Source of the DNA: Candidatus Hydrogenedentota bacterium
Lineage (GTDB): Bacteria > Hydrogenedentota > Hydrogenedentia > Hydrogenedentales > SLHB01
DNA: 19,119 nt
Assembly: GCA_003552485.1 (NCBI GenBank)
Contig: PUMX01000545.1
Span: 1-19,119, forward strand
Reading direction: 5' to 3'
Made by a program: the position numbers and the translations under genes. Below, piece by piece: positions 1-6,437 of the stretch (its first letter is position 1; every line of letters begins with the position of its first letter). Below the pieces are notes generated by a model, which saw only the letters and a program-made list of their open reading frames with translations, did no database searches and was not told where the DNA came from.

Positions 1-5
1 AGTGG

Positions 6-830
6 ATGGGTAAGGTAGGGATAGGGATCAACTTGGAGTACGTGCGGCACGCCGACAAGAGCTTCGAGTGGGGACTCAAGGCCGGCGCCGAGATGGGGTA
101 TGAGTACGTCGAGCCTATGGTGCATACGGGCCGGGAGTTGATGAGCGAGCACGATTACTTCCACAGCGTGTCAATGCTGGACGACCCTTTGCGCATCAAG
201 CGCGCCTGCGACGAGGCCGGGGTAAAGCCGTCTGCATTGTCGTGCCATTCGAAGCTATGCCGGCCCGACGTCAGCCTGGACTACCTCAAGATGGCCATTC
301 GTTTCGCGAAGGAATGTGGCGCGCCGGTGGTTAACACCGACGAAGGCCCGAAGCCGCCGTGGACTACGGAGGACGAGGATTTTCTGCTGATGCGCTATGT
401 GCTCCAAGAAGGCGCTTTTTCGGCGGAACCGCGCGGTATCAAGATAGGGCTCGAGCCGCATGCGCAATACAGCGGCACGCAAGCCGGGCTCAACCGCATG
501 CTCAAGCTCGTTGACAGCCCGGCCATCGGCATCAATTTTGACACGGGCAACGCCTATCTATCCGGCGAGGACCCCTATGAGTGGCTTGAGCAGGTCAAAG
601 ACGATGTCATCCACCTGCATGGGAAAGACATCTCGATGGAGCAGTCCGAATCGGACCGTGGCAAGATCACCGGCACCCCCGTCGGTTGCGCTTGTGGCGA
701 AGGCGTTCTTGACTGGAAGAAGATCGTCGACATTCTCCAGCGTAGCAAGAACGACATCGTTATCTCGGTCGAGTGCGGCACGGTGGACGAAGCCGAACGC
801 AGCCTGGCGCATCTGAAAACGCTTGTGTAG
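6..830 (+). CDS. Sugar phosphate isomerase/epimerase (xylose isomerase-like TIM barrel)
   Basis: A 274-residue cytoplasmic protein with no signal peptide, of the xylose-isomerase-like / AP-endonuclease-2 TIM-barrel superfamily, whose members isomerise or epimerise sugars and inositols with a divalent metal. Visible strand-end motifs are GLEPH (E150), NFDTGN (D179), HLHGKD (H203/H205), GEGVLDW (231-237) and SVECGT (E256). E150, D179, one of the histidines and E256 fit the usual metal-ligand set. Length is normal for the family. The ATG at position 6 begins a typical first strand (VGIGINLEY). Only five bases lie upstream, so the ribosome site is not visible and a longer N-terminus cannot be excluded. 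The substrate cannot be read from the sequence. A GC-rich hairpin follows, so the gene probably ends its transcript. Confidence 0.85.
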   Translation: MGKVGIGINLEYVRHADKSFEWGLKAGAEMGYEYVEPMVHTGRELMSEHDYFHSVSMLDDPLRIKRACDEAGVKPSALSCHSKLCRPDVSLDYLKMAIRFAKECGAPVVNTDEGPKPPWTTEDEDFLLMRYVLQEGAFSAEPRGIKIGLEPHAQYSGTQAGLNRMLKLVDSPAIGINFDTGNAYLSGEDPYEWLEQVKDDVIHLHGKDISMEQSESDRGKITGTPVGCACGEGVLDWKKIVDILQRSKNDIVISVECGTVDEAERSLAHLKTLV

Positions 831-844
831 GACCAGTACCAAGG

Positions 845-895
845 CGCCGCGCCGGTTCGCCCATACACACGGGAAGCGGCGCGGCGATTGCTCTT
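845..895 (+). terminator. Hairpin terminator after the isomerase gene
   Basis: A perfect 10-bp inverted repeat, CGCCGCGCCG (845-854) with CGGCGCGGCG (877-886), begins 15 bases after the isomerase stop. The 22-base loop itself contains CCC/GGG. The sequence after it (ATTGCTCTTGCT) is only moderately T-rich, so this is a probable rather than textbook intrinsic terminator. Confidence 0.55.
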
Positions 896-1016
896 GCTAT
901 AGGGGAATTCTTTTCGCTTTCCATTGCGTTTTGGTGGAGAAAGTGGAAGAGAGTCCCCCTCTTCGTTGGCGCATCGCCGCATTCACGCAAACATAAGCGA
1001 TCAGCCCGTCGATGCT

Positions 1017-1046
1017 TTGACACACATAATGGGAGCATGCTACACC
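1017..1046 (+). promoter_or_regulatory. Putative sigma70-type promoter for the ceramidase-like gene
   Basis: A perfect TTGACA -35 box (1017-1022) is followed after 18 bases by TACACC (1041-1046), which is preceded by TGC, an extended -10 element. It lies about 90 bases before the start codon. The -10 box is weak (3 of 6 matches). The rest of the 831-1134 interval holds the terminator described above and nothing else I can support. Confidence 0.4.
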
Positions 1047-1134
1047 AACTTCAATTACCTGCGCAGTACGGGGCGCGGGATGCTCCCGTGGCCCCGTTTT
1101 CCGTGCGCCGAGACAGTCAACAGGGAGCGTCGCC

Positions 1135-2631
1135 ATGGAGTGCTTGTTGTGTCGAAACCGCGGGATAACCGCGATGATTGTGTCATGTGCGCTCTTGGTC
1201 GTTTTGCCGGGGGCCGTCCATGCGGATAATCCGCCGTTCGAAGCTGGGCTGGCCGCGCGCGACATCACGCCCGAGGTGGGTTACGGCCATTACCGCGGCG
1301 AGAGCACGGGCGTGACATATCCACTTCACGCCAAGGCGCTTGTCTTCCGGCAGGGCGATGAATCGGCCGCGCTCATTGTATGCGACATAATCGGCGCGCC
1401 GCGCGCATTGACGACGCGAATTCGTGCGCGAGTTACGGATGAGACGGGGATTCCATTCGAGCATATCAGCGTTGCGGCGACCCATACGCACACCGGCCCC
1501 GATTATTTCGAGGAACTCCGCCAGTATGCCGACGCCGAAGCGGCGGGCGAAATGACGGATGAATTGGAGGCGGGCTACGTGGCGCGGCTTATCGAGCAGG
1601 CGTCGGGCGCGGCCATAGACGCGCATGCAGCGCTGGCCCCCGTCAACGTCGACAAGCTCAGCGCCGAAGAGCACGGCGTATCATTCAATCGCCGGTTTCT
1701 CATGGCGGACGGGCGCGTGCGCATGAATCCCGGCCGCGATAATCCCAACGCCGTGCGGCCTACCGGGCCCATCGACCCGCAAGTGCTCATGGTGCTGTTG
1801 CGCAGCGCAGACGGTGAACCGCTGGGAAGCCTGACGAATTTCGCGAACCACCTCGACACCGTGGGCGGAACCGAGTACAACCCCGACTATCCCCACTATC
1901 TGGAGCAATCGCTGCGCGAAGAATTCGGCGCAGGGTTTATCTCGCTATTTGGCACGGGGGCGTGCGGGAACCTCAATCACGTGGATGTTAAAGGCGGGAA
2001 GCGGCTGTCCACCCAAGACATTGGCGAAGCGCTGGGCTCTGCTATTCGGGCCAATCTGGATGATCGGGCGGCCCAGGATGCAGCGCTTGCGGCGGCGTCG
2101 CGCACCGTGTTCTGGCCGATGCAAGGCTTTACGGAAGAAGAGTTGGCGTGGGCGCGGGATTACGACGAAGCAGACGAACTCTACGCGGAGCGCTCTTTCC
2201 TTCAGCGGCGCCGCGCGCTGAAGATTCTGTCGTTAAACGCCGCGCGTGAGAACAAGGGGATCGAGCCGGGTCCGCGTGGCGCTTCGCGCGCATTTCACGA
2301 GATACATCAGCCCGCGATTCCGCCAGCAGCGTCAGGCGAACCCTGGATCCTGCCCGTAGAGGTGCATGCCTTTCGTGTTAGCGCCGACACTGCAATTGTG
2401 ACGATGCCGGGCGAGTTGTTTGTTGAACTCGGCCTCGATCTAAAGGAACGCTCGCCGTTCCAGCATACGCTCGTCATCGAGCTGGCCAACGCCCACATCG
2501 CCTATGTGCCGACCGAGGAAGGATTCCGGCATGGCGACTACGAGGCTGTCAACTCCCGCCTCGCCCCTGGCGGCGGAGAGGCCATGGTTGACGCCGCCGT
2601 GGACATGCTTGAAGCGCTTGCCACAGATTGA
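1135..2631 (+). CDS. Secreted neutral/alkaline ceramidase N-terminal-domain hydrolase
   Basis: A 498-residue exported protein. Residues 1-30 form a signal peptide with hydrophobic core IVSCALLVVL and predicted cleavage after VHA. The mature part matches the N-terminal catalytic domain of neutral/alkaline non-lysosomal ceramidases: an ARDITP start, ATHTHTGPDY (H117, H119), NFANHLD (H239), MPGELF (E427) and YVPT...GDYE (Y457, Y469). These fit the Zn-binding His, His, Glu and Tyr of characterised ceramidases. The C-terminal immunoglobulin-like domain is absent, since the protein ends about 30 residues after the last motif. The loop that carries the active serine in true ceramidases reads GACGNLNHVD here. 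Many environmental bacteria carry such short relatives with unknown substrates, so lipid amidase activity is not assured. GGGAG (1123-1127) lies 7 bases before the ATG. Confidence 0.82.
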   Translation: MECLLCRNRGITAMIVSCALLVVLPGAVHADNPPFEAGLAARDITPEVGYGHYRGESTGVTYPLHAKALVFRQGDESAALIVCDIIGAPRALTTRIRARVTDETGIPFEHISVAATHTHTGPDYFEELRQYADAEAAGEMTDELEAGYVARLIEQASGAAIDAHAALAPVNVDKLSAEEHGVSFNRRFLMADGRVRMNPGRDNPNAVRPTGPIDPQVLMVLLRSADGEPLGSLTNFANHLDTVGGTEYNPDYPHYLEQSLREEFGAGFISLFGTGACGNLNHVDVKGGKRLSTQDIGEALGSAIRANLDDRAAQDAALAAASRTVFWPMQGFTEEELAWARDYDEADELYAERSFLQRRRALKILSLNAARENKGIEPGPRGASRAFHEIHQPAIPPAASGEPWILPVEVHAFRVSADTAIVTMPGELFVELGLDLKERSPFQHTLVIELANAHIAYVPTEEGFRHGDYEAVNSRLAPGGGEAMVDAAVDMLEALATD

Positions 2632-2752
2632 TTTCGGCGGATTGGACCTTATAAGCCGCAGCAGCGCTTGAGCCCATGGCGAACGTCCCACAGCATTGAT
2701 GACTCCATAAGAGGGCGGTTAAGAGATACCGACAGCGAAAGGGAGCATTGAT

Positions 2753-3454
2753 ATGACACCGGATACGTCTCATGAGGCTCGCGGAAAACTCGTCGACTTT
2801 AATCAACCCGCGGTCAAAGTATGGACAGGCTTGGCGATTTTCGCCGTGATCCTTTCTGCGCTTACGGCGGTGTTCGATTATTTTCCAGGCGATGTGACCG
2901 TCGCGCGCATGCTCCAAGCCATCTCGCCGGGCGAACACGCCTGGGCCGAGACTGTCACAGACACAGCCCGGAATCCGGGACGCTATGCTCTATTGGCCTT
3001 GGCGGTCATTGTGGCTTGGGCGGCGTACACTTGGCGGGCGTCGTTTGCCGGAATCGTGGCGTTTTTCACGCTCATCGGGTTCGATTTGGTTGGCAAACAG
3101 TTATTCGGCCGGCCGCGCCCTTCGCCGGACCTTATCGACGCGCCTGCGGATCCTACCGGCTACTCGTTTCCCTCGACCTTCGCGATGGTATACGTGACCA
3201 CCTTCGGACTCGCAGCGCTGGCTCTCGCCATGGCTCCACGGGGTCCAGTGCGCATTGCGGGATTGGCCGTGTGTATCCTTGCGCTGCTGGTTGGCGCGGC
3301 CGCGCGCGTCGTTCTCGGGGGACACTGGCCCAGCGACATGATTATCTGCTACTTGATTGGCTTTCTGTGGATGACCCTATTGATTCGGCTTACCTGGCTG
3401 ATTCCCGGCGCACGGAAGTTGGATGCGGACACCGCGGAATCCGCACGGACCTGA
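2753..3454 (+). CDS. PAP2-superfamily membrane phosphatase with altered motif 2
   Basis: A 233-residue integral membrane protein with about five hydrophobic segments (roughly 24-42, 80-93, 98-114, 145-160, 166-184, 197-213). It belongs to the PAP2 / lipid phosphatase superfamily, which removes phosphate from lipid phosphates or polyprenyl diphosphates at the membrane surface. Motif 1 is complete (K115 x6 R122-P123) and motif 3 is complete (R185 x5 H191 x3 D195, with H191 the phosphate-accepting nucleophile). Motif 2, normally PSGH, reads P-S-T-F at 140-143, so the proton-donating histidine is a phenylalanine. Either activity is reduced or the acid role is met elsewhere. GGGAG (2741-2745) sits 7 bases before the ATG. 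The 121-base gap after the ceramidase-like gene has no clear promoter or terminator, so co-transcription is possible. Confidence 0.82.
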   Translation: MTPDTSHEARGKLVDFNQPAVKVWTGLAIFAVILSALTAVFDYFPGDVTVARMLQAISPGEHAWAETVTDTARNPGRYALLALAVIVAWAAYTWRASFAGIVAFFTLIGFDLVGKQLFGRPRPSPDLIDAPADPTGYSFPSTFAMVYVTTFGLAALALAMAPRGPVRIAGLAVCILALLVGAAARVVLGGHWPSDMIICYLIGFLWMTLLIRLTWLIPGARKLDADTAESART

Positions 3455-3580
3455 ATACCAGACTTGTCAGGCGTTGCTTCGCTGACCGGGCGCTCTGCCC
3501 GATCGCCTAGCGCGCCCGGATGCCCGTTTGCGATTGGACCGATTGGCTCAGGCTGCAAACCGCCGCCCCCCACAATTCGT

Positions 3581-5923
3581 CTAGGTCTCCGGTGTAGTTT
3601 GCTCGCGATGCTCTTTACGTGTTGACGGCGTAAAGCGGAAAACGATCGGTCTTTCTTCTCCGCCAGACGCGCCGGTTTCCGCATCCGGCTTCACATCCAC
3701 GACGACCGTCCCGCCTTTGTCAAGCTGGCCGAACAGTATCTCGTCGGACAGCGGATCCATGATTTCGCTCTGGATCAGCCGTCCCAAAGGCCGCGCGCCG
3801 TAGGTATGGTCAAATCCCTTCTTCGCCAGGTAGTCCCGGGCCGCATCTGTAATATGCAGGCTGACCTTCTGCGCGGCGAGCTTGCCCTGCAGTTCAAGGA
3901 TGAACTTGTCGACAATCTGCTCGACCACTGCGGGCGGCAGCGCGTTGAAGACGACAATGGCGTCGAGGCGGTTGCGGAACTCGGGGCTGAACGTCTTCTC
4001 GATGGCTTTGAGGCCTTTGCCCTCGGCGGACTGCTCCTGCGAGGCGAATCCAATGCTGCGCGCGGCTAAGTCGCGCGCGCCCGCGTTCGAGGTCATGATC
4101 AACACCACGTTTCGGAAATCCGCCTTGCGCCCGTTGTTGTCGGTTAGCGCCGCATTGTCCATAACCTGCAACAAGATATTGAACAAATCAGGGTGCGCCT
4201 TCTCGATTTCATCAAGCAACAGCACGCAATGCGGATGCTTGCGGATCTCGTCGGTTAGCAATCCGCCCTGCTCGAATCCCACATAGCCGGGCGGCGCGCC
4301 GATGAGCCGGGCCACCGTATGCTTCTCCATGTACTCGCTCATGTCGTAGCGGGCGAAATGCACGCCAAGGTTCGTCGCGAGTTGCCGCGCCACTTCGGTC
4401 TTGCCCACGCCGGTCGGCCCCGCAAAAAGGAAACAGCCCACGGGCCGGTGTTGTGGTCCCAGGCCCGCGCGCGAGCGCTTGATTGAGGTGGTCACCGCGT
4501 CGATGGCGGCGTCCTGTCCGAAAACGACCTTGCGCAAGTCCTCTGACAACTGGCCGAGGCGATCGCGATCCGTTGCGGAGACGCTGCGCGCTGGGATCTT
4601 GGCGATCTCGGCCACCACCCGCTCGATATCCGTGGGCCGAATGGTCTTGCGCGGCCGGCCTGTGACGAGTTGATTGCCCGCGGCCGCCTCGTCGATGACA
4701 TCTACGGCCTTGTCGGGCAAGTACCGGTCATTGATGAACCGCGCCGACAGATCGGCAGCGGCTTCCAGGGCCGTATCGGTGTAGCGGATGCCATGGTGAG
4801 CTTCGTAGCGCTCCTTGAGTCCGCGTAGGATTTGCACGGTTTCCGTCACGCTCGGCTCGGCGATCTCGATCTTCTGGAAACGCCGCGACAGCGCGCGGTC
4901 CTTTTCAAAATGCTGCTTGTATTCCTCGTAGGTCGTCGAGCCGATGCAGCGCAGGTCGCCGGAAGCCAGCACGGGCTTGAGGATGCTCGAGGCATCCATC
5001 GAGCTGTCCGTAGTCGATCCGGCCCCTACAACTGTGTGAATCTCGTCGATGAACAGTATGGCTTTGTCGCGCTTGACCAACGCGTTGATAACGCCCTTTA
5101 GCCGTTGCTCGAAATCGCCGCGATACTTTGTGCCGGCAAGCAATGCGGGCAGGTCCAGCGCAATGATTTCCGCGTCCTGCAAGAAAGCGGGCACGCGCCC
5201 TTCATGAATGCGCAGCGCCATACCTTCGACCATCGCCGTCTTGCCAACGCCCGGCTCGCCCACAAAAACGGGATTGTTCTTCCGGCGCCGGCAAAGCACC
5301 TGCATGGTGCGCCGCAGTTCGGCTTCGCGGCCGATAAGCGGGTCGATCTTTCCCGCCGCGGCGCGTTCGGTCAGATTGACCGTGTACGCTTCCAGGCCCG
5401 TGCGTTGCGAACGTCCGCCGCGCGACGCCTGTTCCATCTCCTCGTCATCGAGGTCATCGTCTTCGCTGTCATCGAGAGGCGTGGGAAAGTCGTCGCTTAC
5501 CGCCCCATGAGAGATGAAATCCAGCACATCGAGCCGGGACAATCCCTCTTTCCGAAGGAAATACGCGGCGTGCGAGTCCTTCTCCTCGAACATGGCGGCA
5601 AGAATATCGCCGGCGTCCACCTCTTTCTTTCCGGAAAAGTGAACGTGTGCAATCGCCCGCTGCATAAGGCGCTCGAAGCCCTGCGTCTGTTGCGGCACAT
5701 GGTCGCGCGAACCCGGAACGGTCTCCACGTGCTGTTCGAAGAAGGACTCGAGCGCTTCGCGCAAGCGCTCAACGTTGCCGCCGCACTTCTGTATGATCTC
5801 CTGCCCGTACCGGTCGGAAAGCAGGGCGAACAGCAGGTGCTCGACACAGAAGTACTCGTGCCGGCGCCGGCGCGCTTCGCGCAACGCCGCGCCGAGGGTC
5901 GCCTCCAGGTCTTTATTGATCAT
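3581..5923 (-). CDS. clpA: ClpA, ATP-dependent Clp protease ATP-binding subunit
   Basis: A 780-residue cytoplasmic AAA+ unfoldase that feeds substrates to ClpP. It has a Clp N domain (1-143) for ClpS docking and an acidic linker (148-163). D1 carries GEPGVGKT (222-229) and Walker B FIDE (291-294). D2 carries GPTGVGKT (502-509), Walker B LLDE (569-572) and sensor-2 GARPL (709-713). The ClpP-docking IGF tripeptide is at 624-626. There is no M-domain coiled coil, which separates it from ClpB and ClpC. The open frame continues 53 codons upstream into clpS, but those residues are unlike ClpA. The ATG at 5923 begins the canonical N domain and follows GGAGAGG with a 7-base gap. It lies 34 bases after clpS, so the two are almost certainly one transcript. 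The tail after about residue 745 is polar and non-conserved. Confidence 0.95.
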   Translation of the reverse strand: MINKDLEATLGAALREARRRRHEYFCVEHLLFALLSDRYGQEIIQKCGGNVERLREALESFFEQHVETVPGSRDHVPQQTQGFERLMQRAIAHVHFSGKKEVDAGDILAAMFEEKDSHAAYFLRKEGLSRLDVLDFISHGAVSDDFPTPLDDSEDDDLDDEEMEQASRGGRSQRTGLEAYTVNLTERAAAGKIDPLIGREAELRRTMQVLCRRRKNNPVFVGEPGVGKTAMVEGMALRIHEGRVPAFLQDAEIIALDLPALLAGTKYRGDFEQRLKGVINALVKRDKAILFIDEIHTVVGAGSTTDSSMDASSILKPVLASGDLRCIGSTTYEEYKQHFEKDRALSRRFQKIEIAEPSVTETVQILRGLKERYEAHHGIRYTDTALEAAADLSARFINDRYLPDKAVDVIDEAAAGNQLVTGRPRKTIRPTDIERVVAEIAKIPARSVSATDRDRLGQLSEDLRKVVFGQDAAIDAVTTSIKRSRAGLGPQHRPVGCFLFAGPTGVGKTEVARQLATNLGVHFARYDMSEYMEKHTVARLIGAPPGYVGFEQGGLLTDEIRKHPHCVLLLDEIEKAHPDLFNILLQVMDNAALTDNNGRKADFRNVVLIMTSNAGARDLAARSIGFASQEQSAEGKGLKAIEKTFSPEFRNRLDAIVVFNALPPAVVEQIVDKFILELQGKLAAQKVSLHITDAARDYLAKKGFDHTYGARPLGRLIQSEIMDPLSDEILFGQLDKGGTVVVDVKPDAETGASGGEERPIVFRFTPSTRKEHREQTTPET

Positions 5924-5930
5924 TGGACTG

Positions 5931-5937
5931 CCTCTCC
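5931..5937 (-). promoter_or_regulatory. Ribosome binding site that fixes the clpA start
   Basis: GGAGAGG on the minus strand, 7 bases before the ATG at 5923. It supports starting ClpA at MINKDLEATL rather than at the first ATG of the open frame inside clpS. Confidence 0.75.
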
Positions 5938-5957
5938 AAACCGCCTCGAAGGCGGGG

Positions 5958-6272
5958 TCATTCCGGTTCCATGGTGCAGCGCAGCGGATACCCGTGGGCC
6001 CGCGCCTTCTGGTGCACCGTCGCGATTTTCGCTTCAGCGATCTCTGCGGTGTATACGCCGCAATGCCCCACGCCCTGCTCATGAATATTCAACATGATGC
6101 GCACAGCCTCGGGCGCCGGTTTGCGGAACACCGTCTCGAGCACATCCACCACGAAATCCATAGTGGTGTAGTGGTCATTGTGCATAAGCACTTGATACAT
6201 AGCCGGCGGTTCGAGTTCGACGTCGTTGTCTTCGCGCGTTTCGTCGCCGGTATGGGTGTTGAATTCCGTCAT
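5958..6272 (-). CDS. clpS: ClpS, N-end rule adaptor for ClpAP
   Basis: A 104-residue cytoplasmic adaptor that binds N-degron substrates (Phe, Tyr, Trp or Leu at the N-terminus) and delivers them to ClpA. After an acidic, flexible N-terminal tail (1-20), the fold starts at PAMYQVLMHNDHYTTMDF. Conserved substrate-pocket positions are visible: N32, D33, M38, H64 (in NIHEQG) and L97, followed by the typical GVYTAEIAE and PLRCTMEPE endings. Family length is normal. Directly upstream of clpA in the same direction, it is the first gene of a clpS-clpA unit. The Shine-Dalgarno match is weak (GCGAGAA just before the ATG), and the upstream region has several palindromes that may be regulatory. Confidence 0.95.
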   Translation of the reverse strand: MTEFNTHTGDETREDNDVELEPPAMYQVLMHNDHYTTMDFVVDVLETVFRKPAPEAVRIMLNIHEQGVGHCGVYTAEIAEAKIATVHQKARAHGYPLRCTMEPE

Positions 6273-6298
6273 GGTTCTCGCAAACGTCGTCTATCTTT

Positions 6299-6324
6299 GA
6301 CGCGCCCAAGCGTTCTGGCGCGTC
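6299..6324 (-). repeat. Perfect 8-bp hairpin in the clpS leader
   Basis: GACGCGCC (6299-6306) and GGCGCGTC (6317-6324) form a perfect 8-bp stem with a 10-base loop, ending 26 bases before the clpS ATG. No T-run follows on either strand, so it does not look like a terminator. If transcribed with clpS, it would sit in the leader near the ribosome site. Confidence 0.45.
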
Positions 6325-6332
6325 GCCTACGC

Positions 6333-6360
6333 TATTGTCACAATACCACGTTAATGGTAT
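6333..6360. promoter_or_regulatory. Overlapping palindromes upstream of clpS (candidate operator)
   Basis: TATTGT-C-ACAATA (6333-6345) is a perfect 13-base palindrome. It overlaps by three bases a second perfect inverted repeat, ATACCA-6-TGGTAT (6343-6360). The pair is an AT-rich island in GC-rich surroundings between comEC and clpS, where the clpS promoter must lie if clpS has its own. No convincing -35/-10 pair was found. It does not match the CIRCE or CtsR consensus as I know them. Operator function is inference. Confidence 0.4.
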
Positions 6361-6437
6361 CACGCCTCACATAAGGCCAAAAACATAAGCGCTTGCCGCG
6401 TCCTTCCCCGGGGCTCGGCCTTTTCCGCGCGCATGGC

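Noticed and set aside
2706..2734. Possible promoter before the PAP2 gene
   Set aside because: The best -10 candidate matches the consensus at only about two positions, so it is not supportable.
3487..3501. Small inverted repeat CGGGC-5-GCCCG between the PAP2 gene and clpA
   Set aside because: The stem is only 5 bp with no T-run on either side, too weak to call a terminator for either convergent gene.
2821..3510. 229-codon frame overlapping the PAP2 gene in another frame
   Set aside because: It is Arg/Cys/His-rich with no membrane pattern, while the PAP2 frame has clear motifs and a ribosome site.
5924..6082. 53-codon N-terminal extension of clpA
   Set aside because: It overlaps clpS out of frame and is Arg-rich. 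The ATG at 5923 has a proper ribosome site and begins the canonical Clp N domain.
5105..6097. 330-codon open frame on the plus strand opposite clpA/clpS
   Set aside because: It lies wholly antisense to strongly supported clpA and clpS, has no ribosome site and no recognisable family. It is a by-product of GC-rich codon structure.
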